From: Pseudomonas putida
Lineage (GTDB): Bacteria > Pseudomonadota > Gammaproteobacteria > Pseudomonadales > Pseudomonadaceae
Length of the DNA stretch: 64,000 bases
Assembly (NCBI RefSeq): GCF_028682635.1
Contig: NZ_JANHLK010000006.1
Coordinates: 248,001-312,000 of the forward strand
Direction of reading: 5' to 3'
The translations under genes and the position numbers were made by a program. Each line of letters begins with the position of its first letter. Within the stretch, counting starts at the first letter, position 1. Under the pieces are notes generated by a model, which worked only from the letters and a program-made list of their open reading frames with translations, was not told the origin of the DNA and made no database searches. Of this stretch, positions 37,305 through 46,133 are shown one piece after another.

Positions 37305-37994
37305 ATGATCGGTGCCGAGTTATTGTCATCCCAGACCCTGAACGTGGGGTGGTTGATCTACATACCGGTATTACTCTGGGCCGTCGTGCGCGCACCCTGG
37401 GTCGAGTTGTTCACCGACAATCGTCGCCAGCATCTGCTGTTCGGTACGGTGTTCGCGCTGTTCATGCTGTGGCTGGTGCGGCGGGACTTCGATACCGGCG
37501 TGTCCTATCACTTCATCGGCATGACAGCGGTGACGCTGTTGCTGGACTGGCCGCTGGCAATCGTCGGCGGTCTGGTGGCGCAGGCAGGCCTGGTGTTGCT
37601 GGGGCGTCAGGACCTGATGGCCATGGGGGTCAATGGCACGCTGTTCATTTTGTTGCCGGTGTTGATCACTGAATGCTGTGCGATAGCGGTGGAGCGCGCG
37701 CAGCCACGAAATCTCTTCGTGTATATCTTCGTTTCCGGTTTCTTCGCCGCAGCCCTTTCAGCATTGCTGTGCCTGGTGCTGGCGCTGACGTTGTTGTGGT
37801 ACGACGAACGGTTCGCCATGCCGTATTGGCTGGAAGATTTTGTCGGTTACCTGTGGTTGATCATTTTTCCCGAGGCGTTCATCAACGGCATGGTGGTGAG
37901 CGCGCTGGTGGTGTTCAGCCCTGAGTGGCTCGAGACCTTCAACCGCACGCGTTATCTGTCGGCGCCCTGGAAGGACGACGACCCCGAATCTTGA
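37305..37994 (+). CDS. Six-helix membrane protein, CbiM/ECF-permease-like
   Basis: This 229-residue integral membrane protein has about six hydrophobic segments and ends with a short charged tail. LLWAVVRAPWVELF and FPEAFINGMVVSALVVFSPEWLETF recall the CbiM-type permease component of energy-coupling transporters, as annotated for Pseudomonas homologues from memory. No ATPase or other ECF component is adjacent, so the role is uncertain. The ATG at 37305 is chosen; a GTG at 37293 is in frame. Confidence 0.55.
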   Translation: MIGAELLSSQTLNVGWLIYIPVLLWAVVRAPWVELFTDNRRQHLLFGTVFALFMLWLVRRDFDTGVSYHFIGMTAVTLLLDWPLAIVGGLVAQAGLVLLGRQDLMAMGVNGTLFILLPVLITECCAIAVERAQPRNLFVYIFVSGFFAAALSALLCLVLALTLLWYDERFAMPYWLEDFVGYLWLIIFPEAFINGMVVSALVVFSPEWLETFNRTRYLSAPWKDDDPES

Positions 37995-38051
37995 TCCATT
38001 TCAGATTCGCCAAATGATGACGATCCCATACTCCGTTTTTCCAGCGGTTCC

Positions 38052-38387
38052 CTAAATCTGCTGATCAATCAAAACCGCGTTGCTATAGATCAAGCTACCA
38101 TCGCTCGCGCGGTGCCCAACCAAATGGTATTGACCACGATCGAGGTGCAAATAGACGCGCATTTGGCAGTCGGACAAGGGGTCGAATCCCTCTGGCAGTT
38201 TCAAATCCAGAGTGCTCATGTCGACATCAACCATGGCTTCAGGCCCATGGGAACTCTTCAGGTGTTCTTCAGCCTGCTCCAGGCGCTGACGAAGTGGCAC
38301 ATCGACGTAAAAATGGATTTCACCTATTGGGGTGGATTTTTGGTCGGGGCTGGTTTTGCACCAGCCTTCGATCGTCATGGCGCTCAT
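38052..38387 (-). CDS. Uncharacterised 111-residue protein
   Basis: I do not recognise this protein. It is soluble, acidic and compact, with IGEIHFYVDVPLRQRLEQAEEH and QMRVYLHLDRGQYHLVG suggesting alternating beta strands. It may start at Met1 or Met4. It is divergent from coxB across 227 bases, so it may share regulation with the oxidase operon. Confidence 0.55.
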   Translation of the reverse strand: MSAMTIEGWCKTSPDQKSTPIGEIHFYVDVPLRQRLEQAEEHLKSSHGPEAMVDVDMSTLDLKLPEGFDPLSDCQMRVYLHLDRGQYHLVGHRASDGSLIYSNAVLIDQQI

Positions 38388-38614
38388 AACGAAGCCTCCG
38401 TCGTAGACTGCTGGATTCTATTGCTCTGTCTCTGATCTGAAATTCAGTATAGCTGGCAACCGGGACTCGCTTGCCAACCTCACGGCACAACCCGATGGCA
38501 CTATACTTTTAACTGACTTTGCCACCCGGATGGGTGGTACTTGTCTGCCCTGCCTGGACGTCAGTGGCGATGCTTGCGCATAACCAATGAGCAACAGGAA
38601 TAGGATGAAGAGAA

Positions 38615-40087
38615 ATGGCAATAGCAATTGTCCTGGTACTCATCGTTATTGGATCAGTGCTATTCCATGTACTAGCGCCTTGGCATGCAACACCGGCAGC
38701 TTCCAACTGGGGATCAATAGACACCACTCTGTTTATCACCCTGATCATTAGCGGAATCTTTTTCATCGCCATTACGCTATTCATGGCGGTAGCCGTGATG
38801 CGTTATCGTCATAAAGAGGGGGCCAAGGCCCACTACCAGCCGGAAAGCAAGAGGTTGGAATTCTGGTTGATTGTCGTTACCTCGATAGGTATTGCCGCGA
38901 TGTTGGCGCCAGGCCTGGTTGTTTACAACGATTTCATCCGGGTACCAAAAAATGCTTATGAACTTGAAGTGGTCGCCCAGCAGTGGCAGTGGGCCTTTCG
39001 TTTTCCGGGCCAGGACGGGAAACTGGGCAAGTCTGAAATTAAGTTAGTTGATTCCGTCAACCCGTTTGGCGTTGATCCCAAGGATCCCGCCGGCCAGGAC
39101 GATGTGCTAATAAAAAGTAACGAAGTCAGACTTCCGCTGGATCGACCGGTAAAAGTTTTACTGCGCTCTAAAGATGTATTGCACAATTTTTATATACCGC
39201 AAATTCGCAGCAAGATGGATATGGTGCCGGGGATGGTGTCGTACTTCTGGTTTACGCCGACTAAAACCGGGAAATATGAAGTCCTTTGCGCTGAATTTTG
39301 TGGCGTAGGTCATTACAACATGCGCGGCCAGATGATCGTGGAGGAGCAGGGTGCCTTCGATCAATGGCTCAGCAGCCAGCCGACTTTTGCCCAGACATTA
39401 GCCACAGCCGCCAAACCCGGTCATGACAGCGTACTGGAAAAAGGTCGTCAGTTGGTCGAACAATACGGCTGCGGTGCCTGCCACAGCCAGGATGGCAGTA
39501 CCAGCCTCGGGCCGGGATGGAAGAACCTGTACGGCCGCACCGAACAGCTTGCCGATGGCACCAGCGTTCAGGTCGATGAGGCCTACCTGAAACAATCGAT
39601 CCTCGAACCGCAGGCCCGTCTGGTACAAGGCTACCCGCCGGTCATGGTGGCCTATACTCTCAATGACGATGAACTGGGTGCGCTCGTCGCCCTGATCAAA
39701 TCACTGGGTGCTGCGTCGCAAGAACCTTCTGCCAGCGAAGCGCTGGACAGAGGTGACGACTTGGCGACGCAAGGACAGCGGCTAGCCGGGTCGCTAGGCT
39801 GTCTGGCCTGCCACAGTGTCGATGGCAGCAAGGGTATCGGCCCGAGCTGGCAGGGCCTGTATAACGAGCCCGTAACCCTTGCCGACGGTACGAGTATCAA
39901 GGCAGACGAGGGCTATATAAAGGATTCGATCCTCAATCCCGGTGCCAAAATCGTCAAAGGCTATGCAGCCGTCATGCCGGCCTTTACCCCGAGTGATCAG
40001 GACTTGAACGCGCTGATCGCTTTCATCAAATCAAAAGCGAATGCCGACGCTGACGCGAACAAGGCTGAGCCAGGGAAGTCGCCGTAA
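38615..40087 (+). CDS. coxB: Cytochrome c oxidase subunit II with two cytochrome c domains
   Basis: This 490-residue subunit II has three hydrophobic N-terminal segments, the periplasmic cupredoxin domain with CuA ligands in CAEFCGVGHYNM (Cys225, Cys229, His233, Met236) and two C-terminal c-type heme sites, CGACH at 286-290 and CLACH at 396-400, each followed by a methionine-containing PPVM or AAVMPAF. Ordinary caa3 subunit II has one. It would take electrons from a soluble donor directly into CuA. AGGATGAAGAG precedes the start. Base composition is lower in GC than flanking housekeeping genes. Confidence 0.92.
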   Translation: MAIAIVLVLIVIGSVLFHVLAPWHATPAASNWGSIDTTLFITLIISGIFFIAITLFMAVAVMRYRHKEGAKAHYQPESKRLEFWLIVVTSIGIAAMLAPGLVVYNDFIRVPKNAYELEVVAQQWQWAFRFPGQDGKLGKSEIKLVDSVNPFGVDPKDPAGQDDVLIKSNEVRLPLDRPVKVLLRSKDVLHNFYIPQIRSKMDMVPGMVSYFWFTPTKTGKYEVLCAEFCGVGHYNMRGQMIVEEQGAFDQWLSSQPTFAQTLATAAKPGHDSVLEKGRQLVEQYGCGACHSQDGSTSLGPGWKNLYGRTEQLADGTSVQVDEAYLKQSILEPQARLVQGYPPVMVAYTLNDDELGALVALIKSLGAASQEPSASEALDRGDDLATQGQRLAGSLGCLACHSVDGSKGIGPSWQGLYNEPVTLADGTSIKADEGYIKDSILNPGAKIVKGYAAVMPAFTPSDQDLNALIAFIKSKANADADANKAEPGKSP

Positions 40088-40130
40088 AGCAGCCAGAAAT
40101 ACACGCAAACTTCGGCAGGAGGATGACGTG

Positions 40131-41906
40131 ATGGCCTATGCGGAGCAAGCCGAAACAGAGGCACTGCACGAGCCCAAGAGTTTCCTGACCAGATACATCT
40201 GGAGCCAGGACCACAAGGTCATCGCCATTCAATACTCCCTGACGGCGTTGTTCGTGGGGGTTATCGCCGTGGTGTTGTCTGGCTTGATGCGCATACAGAT
40301 AGGCTTCCCCGGCAGTTTGGCGTTCATGGACGCCAGTGCTTACTATCAGGCGATGACCATGCACGGCATGATCATGGTCATTTACTTGCTGACGGCCTTG
40401 TTTCTGGGGGGCTTCGGCAATTACCTGATCCCACTGATGGTGGGCGCACGCGACATGGTCTTCCCCTATGTCAACATGCTGAGTTACTGGTTCTATCTGC
40501 TCGCGGTACTGGTGTTGCTCGCCGGTTTTTTTGTCCCCGGCGGCCCCACCGGTTCGGGCTGGACGCTCTATCCGCCACAGTCCATTACCCAGGGGACGCC
40601 TGGGGTCGAGTGGGGCATTGTGCTGATGCTCGTCTCGCTGGCGATTTTCATTGTCGCCGCCACCATGGGCGGATTGAACTACGTCACCACGGTGTTGCAG
40701 GCGCGTACCCACGGCATGACGTTGTTTCGCATGCCGCTCTCGGTATGGGGCATCTTCATGGCCTCGATCATGGCCTTGCTGGCTTTCCCGGCGTTATTTG
40801 TCAGTGCGGTCATGATGCTGTTCGACAAATTGTTGGGCACCAGTTTTTTCATGCCGGCGATGATCTCGCTGGGACAGCAGCTCGATCACCAGGGTGGCAG
40901 CCCGATATTGTTCCAGCACCTGTTCTGGTTCTTTGGCCACCCGGAAGTCTATATCGTTGCGCTCCCTGCATTTGGCCTGGTCTCCGACCTGATCAGTACG
41001 CATGCGCGTAAAAACATCTTTGGCTACCGCATGATGGTGTGGGCCATTATTGCGATTGGCGTACTGAGCTTTGTGGTCTGGGCGCATCATATGTATGTCA
41101 GCGGAATGAACCCGTATTTCGGTTTTTTCTTCGCCGTCACCACCTTGATCATCGCGGTGCCAACCGCTCTGAAAGTCTACAACTGGGTCCTGACCCTGTG
41201 GCAGGGCGACATCCATCTGACCGTGCCGATGCTGTTTGCCCTGGCCTTTATCGTCACCTTCCTGGTGGGCGGTCTGACCGGGCTGTTTCTCGGCAATGTG
41301 ATTGTGGATATTCCGCTCTCGGACACCTATTTCGTCGTCGCCCATTTTCATATGGTCATGGGCGTCGCACCGGTCCTGGTGGTGTTCGGCGGCATTTATC
41401 ATTGGTTCCCGAAAGTGACCGGGCGCATGTTGAACGACACCCTGGGCAAGCTGCACTTCTGGATTACCTTCCTGGGCACCTACGCCATCTTCTTCCCCAT
41501 GCACTATCTGGGCTTCCAGGGCATGCCTCGCCGCTACTACGCCTACGACAACTACGCGTTCATTCCACAGTCGGCGCAAGAGTTGAATGCCTTCATTACG
41601 GTGGTCGCATTGACTGTCGGTGTTTCCCAGCTGCTGTTCCTGTTCAACCTGGCCTGGAGTGTATTCAAAGGCAAACCCGCAGGCGGTAACCCCTGGGGCG
41701 CGGCCAGCCTGGAATGGCAAACACCGAACACTCCACCGAAACACGGTAACTGGGGAGAGAAGTTGCCGGTCGTGCATCGCTGGGCCTATGACTACAGTGT
41801 GCCGGGCATAGAACAGGATTTCGTTGCGCAAACGGTGTCTGCCGAGGAGTTGGAGCAAATGCGCCAACTCAGTGCCGGAACCCGAATAGCGGACGTTAAA
41901 CCATGA
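40131..41906 (+). CDS. ctaD: Cytochrome c oxidase subunit I, A1 type
   Basis: This 591-residue, about 12-helix subunit carries hemes a/a3 and CuB. Ligands and channel motifs are TMHGMIMV, GHPEVYIVALP at 269-279 (His270, Glu272 and the cross-linked Tyr274, the A1 signature of the D-channel), HHMYVSG and HFHMVMG. The ATG at 40131 has AGGAGGA 10 bases upstream. It overlaps the following subunit gene by four bases. Reduction of oxygen to water with proton pumping is expected. Confidence 0.95.
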   Translation: MAYAEQAETEALHEPKSFLTRYIWSQDHKVIAIQYSLTALFVGVIAVVLSGLMRIQIGFPGSLAFMDASAYYQAMTMHGMIMVIYLLTALFLGGFGNYLIPLMVGARDMVFPYVNMLSYWFYLLAVLVLLAGFFVPGGPTGSGWTLYPPQSITQGTPGVEWGIVLMLVSLAIFIVAATMGGLNYVTTVLQARTHGMTLFRMPLSVWGIFMASIMALLAFPALFVSAVMMLFDKLLGTSFFMPAMISLGQQLDHQGGSPILFQHLFWFFGHPEVYIVALPAFGLVSDLISTHARKNIFGYRMMVWAIIAIGVLSFVVWAHHMYVSGMNPYFGFFFAVTTLIIAVPTALKVYNWVLTLWQGDIHLTVPMLFALAFIVTFLVGGLTGLFLGNVIVDIPLSDTYFVVAHFHMVMGVAPVLVVFGGIYHWFPKVTGRMLNDTLGKLHFWITFLGTYAIFFPMHYLGFQGMPRRYYAYDNYAFIPQSAQELNAFITVVALTVGVSQLLFLFNLAWSVFKGKPAGGNPWGAASLEWQTPNTPPKHGNWGEKLPVVHRWAYDYSVPGIEQDFVAQTVSAEELEQMRQLSAGTRIADVKP

Positions 41907-42592
41907 ACAGATTGCTATTGAGAAACGCGGATGACGGTGACCCTGCAGGCGGTTGGAATCGCGATCCTGAAGGTATTCAGGCCGAGGGTGCCGATAGAAG
42001 CCGAATCGCAAAAACAGGCCTGCGCTTGTTTCTGGCCGTGGTCAGCTCGTTATTCTTTCTCTTCCTGATCGCCTTTATCGCCCGCTCCCAGATGGTCGAC
42101 TGGCTACCCCTGACAGAGCCCCTGGCGCCGCTGGCCAATCCATGGCAACTCTGGCTGAATTCGGCGTTTCTAGTGTTCAGTTGCATCGCACTGCAGTGGT
42201 CGCGTATGGCGGCCCGACAGGTTCGACTGGACGCCACGGTTATCGGTTTCGTCGTGGCGGGCGTGTTTGCCATTGCCTTTCTGGCGGGACAACTCTGGGT
42301 CTGGCAGCAGTTTGTCGCCTGGGGCTACTTTGTCGCCAGCAATCTGGCCAACAGTTTCTTCTACCTGTTGACCGGCCTTCATGGGCTTCACCTGCTGGGC
42401 GGATTGATAGCCTGGGGCATGATCGTCGCTAAATTCCTGCATCGCGTGCCGTTGCCGCAACTGCGCGCCAGCGTAGAGCTCTGTGCCATTTATTGGCATT
42501 ACCTGTTGGGTCTTTGGTTCGTGCTATTCGCGCTGCTGACCAGCACGCCAGAAACCTATGAAGCCATCGCCAGGCTCTGCGGCCTGAGGTGA
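41903..42592 (+). CDS. Subunit III-like membrane protein of the oxidase operon (first copy)
   Basis: This 229-residue protein has a hydrophilic 35-residue N-terminus and then about five transmembrane helices. The AWGYFVASNLANSFFYLL, GLHGLHLLGG and CAIYWHYLLGLWFVLFALL segments are those of heme-copper oxidase subunit III. It differs clearly from the next gene, so the operon has two subunit III-like proteins. It is coupled to subunit I by a four-base overlap. Confidence 0.8.
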   Translation: MNRLLLRNADDGDPAGGWNRDPEGIQAEGADRSRIAKTGLRLFLAVVSSLFFLFLIAFIARSQMVDWLPLTEPLAPLANPWQLWLNSAFLVFSCIALQWSRMAARQVRLDATVIGFVVAGVFAIAFLAGQLWVWQQFVAWGYFVASNLANSFFYLLTGLHGLHLLGGLIAWGMIVAKFLHRVPLPQLRASVELCAIYWHYLLGLWFVLFALLTSTPETYEAIARLCGLR

Positions 42593-42598
42593 AAAACC

Positions 42599-43312
42599 AT
42601 GGCATCGCATCCACAAGCCCCAGCCGGCTCCGGCTCATCCAATCCACCAGGCTCGCCGCCTGCACCGGGATGGGAGGGCATCGCCAGCGACTGGTCCTCC
42701 GATAGAGAGGCGTTCAAGCAGGTGCCTTGGGGCAAGGCAATGATGTGGATATTCCTGCTCAGCGATACGTTTGTATTCACCTGTTTTCTCACCGGCTACA
42801 TGTCGGTACGCATGACCATCACCGACCTCTGGCCAAATCCCAGCGAAGTGTTTGCATTGACGATCGGCGGTAAGGAAATCCCGCTGATTCTGATCGCCAT
42901 CATGACTTTTGTGCTGATCAGTAGCAGCGGCACGATGGCCATGGCTGTCAATTACGCCTATCGCCGCGATCGCGCGAAAACCACAGCACTGATGCTGGCG
43001 ACGGCTGCCTTGGGTGTGACCTTCGTCGGCATGCAGGCCTTTGAATGGAGCAAGCTCATCTCAGAGGGGGTGCGTCCCTGGGGGAACCCCATGGGGGCGG
43101 CGCAATTTGGTGCCAGCTTTTTCATGATTACCGGTTTCCACGGCCTTCATGTGTCAATCGGCGCGATTTATCTGAGCATTGTGGCGATGAAAGTATGGCG
43201 GGGAGACTATGAGCGCTCCGGAAACTATCAGAACGTCGAGATAGCCGGGCTTTATTGGCACTTCGTGGATTTGGTGTGGGTGTTTATTTTTGCTTTCTTC
43301 TATTTGTGGTAG
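42599..43312 (+). CDS. coxC: Heme-copper oxidase subunit III (second copy)
   Basis: This 237-residue protein has a proline-rich N-terminus (PAGSGSSNPPGSPPAPGWEG) then MMWIFLLSDTFVFTCFLTGYM, MQAFEWSKLISEG, GFHGLHVSIGAIYLSIV and AGLYWHFVDLVWVFIFAFFY, canonical subunit III motifs. It follows the first subunit III-like gene after six bases. Confidence 0.88.
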   Translation: MASHPQAPAGSGSSNPPGSPPAPGWEGIASDWSSDREAFKQVPWGKAMMWIFLLSDTFVFTCFLTGYMSVRMTITDLWPNPSEVFALTIGGKEIPLILIAIMTFVLISSSGTMAMAVNYAYRRDRAKTTALMLATAALGVTFVGMQAFEWSKLISEGVRPWGNPMGAAQFGASFFMITGFHGLHVSIGAIYLSIVAMKVWRGDYERSGNYQNVEIAGLYWHFVDLVWVFIFAFFYLW

Positions 43313-43325
43313 AGGAGCGCGGGTG

Positions 43326-43643
43326 ATGGCACATGCTCAGGGTCAGCAACATCCGATCAGCCTGTATCTCAAGATCTGGGGACTGTTATTCCTCCTCAGT
43401 ACCCTGTCGTACCTGGTCGACTATTTCAAATTCCACGGCTACCTCAGGTGGTCGCTGATTATCACGTTCATGTTGCTGAAGGCAGGCTTGATTGTCTCCA
43501 TCTTCATGCATCTGGCCTGGGAACGGTTAGCCATGGTCTACGCCATATTGGTTCCGCCCCTGTGTTTGTTGGTGCTGATCGGACTGATGGCCACCGAGGC
43601 GGACTATGTTTTCCTCAGCCGGGTCATTTTCTTTGGCCAATGA
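43326..43643 (+). CDS. Cytochrome c oxidase subunit IV family protein
   Basis: This 105-residue protein has three hydrophobic helices (LLFLLSTLSYLVDYF, RWSLIITFMLLKAGLIVSIF, YAILVPPLCLLVLIGLM) and the FMHLAWERLA motif of prokaryotic subunit IV (CyoD/COX4-like). The start ATG at 43326 follows GAGGAGCGCGGGTG. It closes the oxidase operon, 32 bases before a convergent gene. Confidence 0.82.
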   Translation: MAHAQGQQHPISLYLKIWGLLFLLSTLSYLVDYFKFHGYLRWSLIITFMLLKAGLIVSIFMHLAWERLAMVYAILVPPLCLLVLIGLMATEADYVFLSRVIFFGQ

Positions 43644-43675
43644 ACCGCTGTCGGATGGCCCTCAGTCTCCAGGCG

Positions 43676-44236
43676 CTAACCTGATATCACTCGCTTGAAC
43701 TGATGCCATTTGTGCTGCCAGGCGACTGTCCAGTGGGGAGCTGCCGCTCCCGTGCCGGCGATCGTCAGATTGGGATGATGGCCGATGACCTGGTCCAATA
43801 GCGGTTCCTGATTCGGCTCGACATCCACAAAGAAAATATGTTTGCCTTCTTGCACCGCCTGCTTGAAATTGCGGAAGTGGGTGTTCGGCACCTGGAACCC
43901 AAAAAAACCGCCTTCCCAGATGCTGAAGCCCAAAATGACAATGGCCAGGAAGACAAACGGCATCCAGCCTGCGGCGGATTCAGTCCAGCCCATCCACCAG
44001 GCGCCACCCAGGACCAGTGCTGCGAGTGGCACACCGACCAGCGCACCAATCTCCCCGGAGTGAACGGTATCCTGTTCCATCAACGAGCTGATCTCGTGGA
44101 GGTGATGTTCTTCAACATCGGCAATCTTTTCACTGAGCACATGAATTTGTTCGGAATTGATGCCGCTGGCTTCCAGCTCATTTTCAACGGTTTCAAGATC
44201 GTTGAGGTTGTCACTGATGTAATAGTGCCGATTCAT
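43676..44236 (-). CDS. Two-helix membrane protein of unknown function
   Basis: This 186-residue protein starts MNRHYYISDNLNDLETVENEL, with a small alpha/beta N-terminal domain (residues 1-70, including SGINSEQIHVLSEK), two central transmembrane segments (GALVGVPLAALVLGGAWWMG and GWMPFVFLAIVILGFSIW) and a C-terminal alpha/beta segment (HIFFVDVEPNQEPLLDQVIG). The layout resembles general-stress membrane proteins in which two ferredoxin-like halves flank a helical hairpin. It is convergent with the oxidase operon. Confidence 0.65.
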   Translation of the reverse strand: MNRHYYISDNLNDLETVENELEASGINSEQIHVLSEKIADVEEHHLHEISSLMEQDTVHSGEIGALVGVPLAALVLGGAWWMGWTESAAGWMPFVFLAIVILGFSIWEGGFFGFQVPNTHFRNFKQAVQEGKHIFFVDVEPNQEPLLDQVIGHHPNLTIAGTGAAAPHWTVAWQHKWHQFKRVISG

Positions 44237-44442
44237 GCCACACCTCCCATCTCGTGTTTGCTCTGGACCTCCTCTGTCCTGCAGCCTGTACCCGTGGGGA
44301 ACGTTGCACACGTCGTGCAATTTGAAAGAAGTATAGCACTCGCTAGCATGATGGATTTTGGGTGTCAATACCCCGGGGCGACATCAGGGCCTGGTTCATC
44401 TCGTCGATTTCTGCCGCGAGTCAGGCCCTGCGATGCGCGGAA

Positions 44443-44643
44443 TCAGTGACGCGGGTCGAAATCGCCGCTGAACAGCTCGTCCTCGGCATCCGGGGCCACC
44501 GGAATCTTGTGCTCTTCCGACGCCCAGGCGCCCAGGTCGATCAATTTGCAACGGTCGGAACAGAACGGCCGGAACTTGCTCTCGGGGCTCCATTCGACAG
44601 GGGCACCACAGGTTGGGCATTCGACGGTTGGGATCTGGCTCAT
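44443..44643 (-). CDS. yacG: DNA gyrase inhibitor YacG
   Basis: This 66-residue protein has the four zinc ligands [10 protein letters not shown] and [14 protein letters not shown]. YacG binds GyrB and inhibits gyrase in E. coli. The C-terminal acidic tail ([13 protein letters not shown]) is typical. Its start overlaps the coaE stop by four bases, the conserved pilD-coaE-yacG order. Confidence 0.93.
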   Translation of the reverse strand: MSQIPTVECPTCGAPVEWSPESKFRPFCSDRCKLIDLGAWASEEHKIPVAPDAEDELFSGDFDPRH

Positions 44644-45263
44644 GACTGGCCTCCACGCAAAGTAAGGTAAAAGTGATGCAGGCGTTCGACCTCGCTGTGC
44701 AGCCAGGCGAGGTCGCGGTCGTTGACCACCACGTCGTCGGCATGGCTTACGCGATCCTGGCGGCTGGACTGGGCCTTGAGAATCGCCTGGACCTGCTGTT
44801 CGCTGGTCTGGTCACGCCGCAGGGTGCGTTCGATCTGCAACTGTTCGGGGGCATCGATCACCAGCACCCGCTGGGTCATGGCGTACTGGCCAGACTCGAT
44901 CAACAGCGGCGAAACCAGGATCGCGTAAGGTGATTTTGCCAGCGCCAGGTGATGGGCAATCTCTTCGGCGATCAGCGGATGCAACAAGGCTTCGAGCCAG
45001 AGGCGTTGCTCCGGTACTTCGAAGATCAGTTTGCGCAACGCGGCGCGGTCCAGTTGTCCGTCGTCTTGTAACACGCCGGGACCGAAGTGTTCGGCAATCT
45101 TCGCCAGCGCCGGTCGACCGGGCTCCACCACCCAGCGAGCGGCATGGTCGGCATCGACCGCGTGCACGCCCAGGTCGATGAAGTGTTGGGCCGCCGCGCT
45201 TTTGCCGCTGCCGATGCCGCCGGTCAAGCCGAGAATCCAGGGTTTTTCCACAGGGGTATTCAT
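44640..45263 (-). CDS. coaE: Dephospho-CoA kinase
   Basis: CoaE performs the last step of coenzyme A synthesis. The 207-residue protein has the P-loop [24 protein letters not shown] and the lid motif [17 protein letters not shown]. It is coupled on both sides (four-base overlaps with pilD and yacG). The pantothenate genes panB and panC at 58.7-60.4 kb act earlier in the same pathway. Confidence 0.95.
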   Translation of the reverse strand: MNTPVEKPWILGLTGGIGSGKSAAAQHFIDLGVHAVDADHAARWVVEPGRPALAKIAEHFGPGVLQDDGQLDRAALRKLIFEVPEQRLWLEALLHPLIAEEIAHHLALAKSPYAILVSPLLIESGQYAMTQRVLVIDAPEQLQIERTLRRDQTSEQQVQAILKAQSSRQDRVSHADDVVVNDRDLAWLHSEVERLHHFYLTLRGGQS

Positions 45264-46132
45264 TTCAGACCGACAAACTGCCAATAGAAGTCGGTTATTT
45301 GACCACCCCAGAGCAAGGCAATCCAGCCGGCAATGGCCAGATAGGGGCCGAAAGGGATTGGCGTCGATGTTTGCGCCTTGCGCAGGCGCAGGTAAATCAC
45401 GCCGATGATCGCGCCCACCACGGACGACAGGACGATCGTCAGCGGCAGGATCTGCCAACCGCCCCAGGCGCCAAACATCGCCAGCAGCTTGAAGTCGCCA
45501 TGACCCATGCCATCCTTGCCGGTGATCAGCTTGAACACCCAGAACACCGTCCACAGCGTCATGTAGCCGGCAATGGCGCCCCACAACGCCTCGGGCAATG
45601 ACACGAACAGCTCGAGGCTGTTGACGATCAGCCCGAGCCACATCAGCGGCAGCACCAGCACATCCGGCAGGAGTTGATGCTCGGCGTCGATCAGGCTCAT
45701 GGCCAGCAGGCCCCAGGTCAGGAGCATCGCCATGCCGGCTTGCCAGCCGAACCCGAAGTGCCAGGCAATGAACGCCGACAGCAGCGCGCAGGCCAGTTCG
45801 GTCAAAGGATAACGTTTGCTGATCGGCGTCGCACAGGCCGAACAGCGCCCGCGCAGGAACAGAAAGCTCAATACCGGAATGTTTTCCCAGGCGCGAATCC
45901 GGTGACCGCAGTGTGGGCACTGGGAGTGGGGCAGCATCAGATTGAAGGTCGACAGCGGCGTTTCGCCGGGCAGGCCGAGGATGTCGTGGGCCTGCACGCG
46001 CCACTCGCGTTCGAGCATTTTCGGCAGGCGCCAGACCAGTACGTTGAGGAAGCTGCCAACCAGCAGGCCGACTACCCCGGCGATGACGACGAAAGCCAGC
46101 GGGAAGTGGATCAGGATTTCGTTCAAGGGCAT
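45260..46132 (-). CDS. pilD: Prepilin peptidase / N-methyltransferase PilD
   Basis: PilD cleaves the leader of type IV prepilins and type II pseudopilins and methylates the new N-terminus. The 290-residue membrane protein has two CXXC zinc pairs ([17 protein letters not shown] and [11 protein letters not shown]) and the catalytic aspartates in [12 protein letters not shown] and [18 protein letters not shown]. All the minor pilins and PilA in this window are its substrates. It starts one base after pilC ends. Confidence 0.95.
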   Translation of the reverse strand: MPLNEILIHFPLAFVVIAGVVGLLVGSFLNVLVWRLPKMLEREWRVQAHDILGLPGETPLSTFNLMLPHSQCPHCGHRIRAWENIPVLSFLFLRGRCSACATPISKRYPLTELACALLSAFIAWHFGFGWQAGMAMLLTWGLLAMSLIDAEHQLLPDVLVLPLMWLGLIVNSLELFVSLPEALWGAIAGYMTLWTVFWVFKLITGKDGMGHGDFKLLAMFGAWGGWQILPLTIVLSSVVGAIIGVIYLRLRKAQTSTPIPFGPYLAIAGWIALLWGGQITDFYWQFVGLK

Positions 46133-46133
46133 G

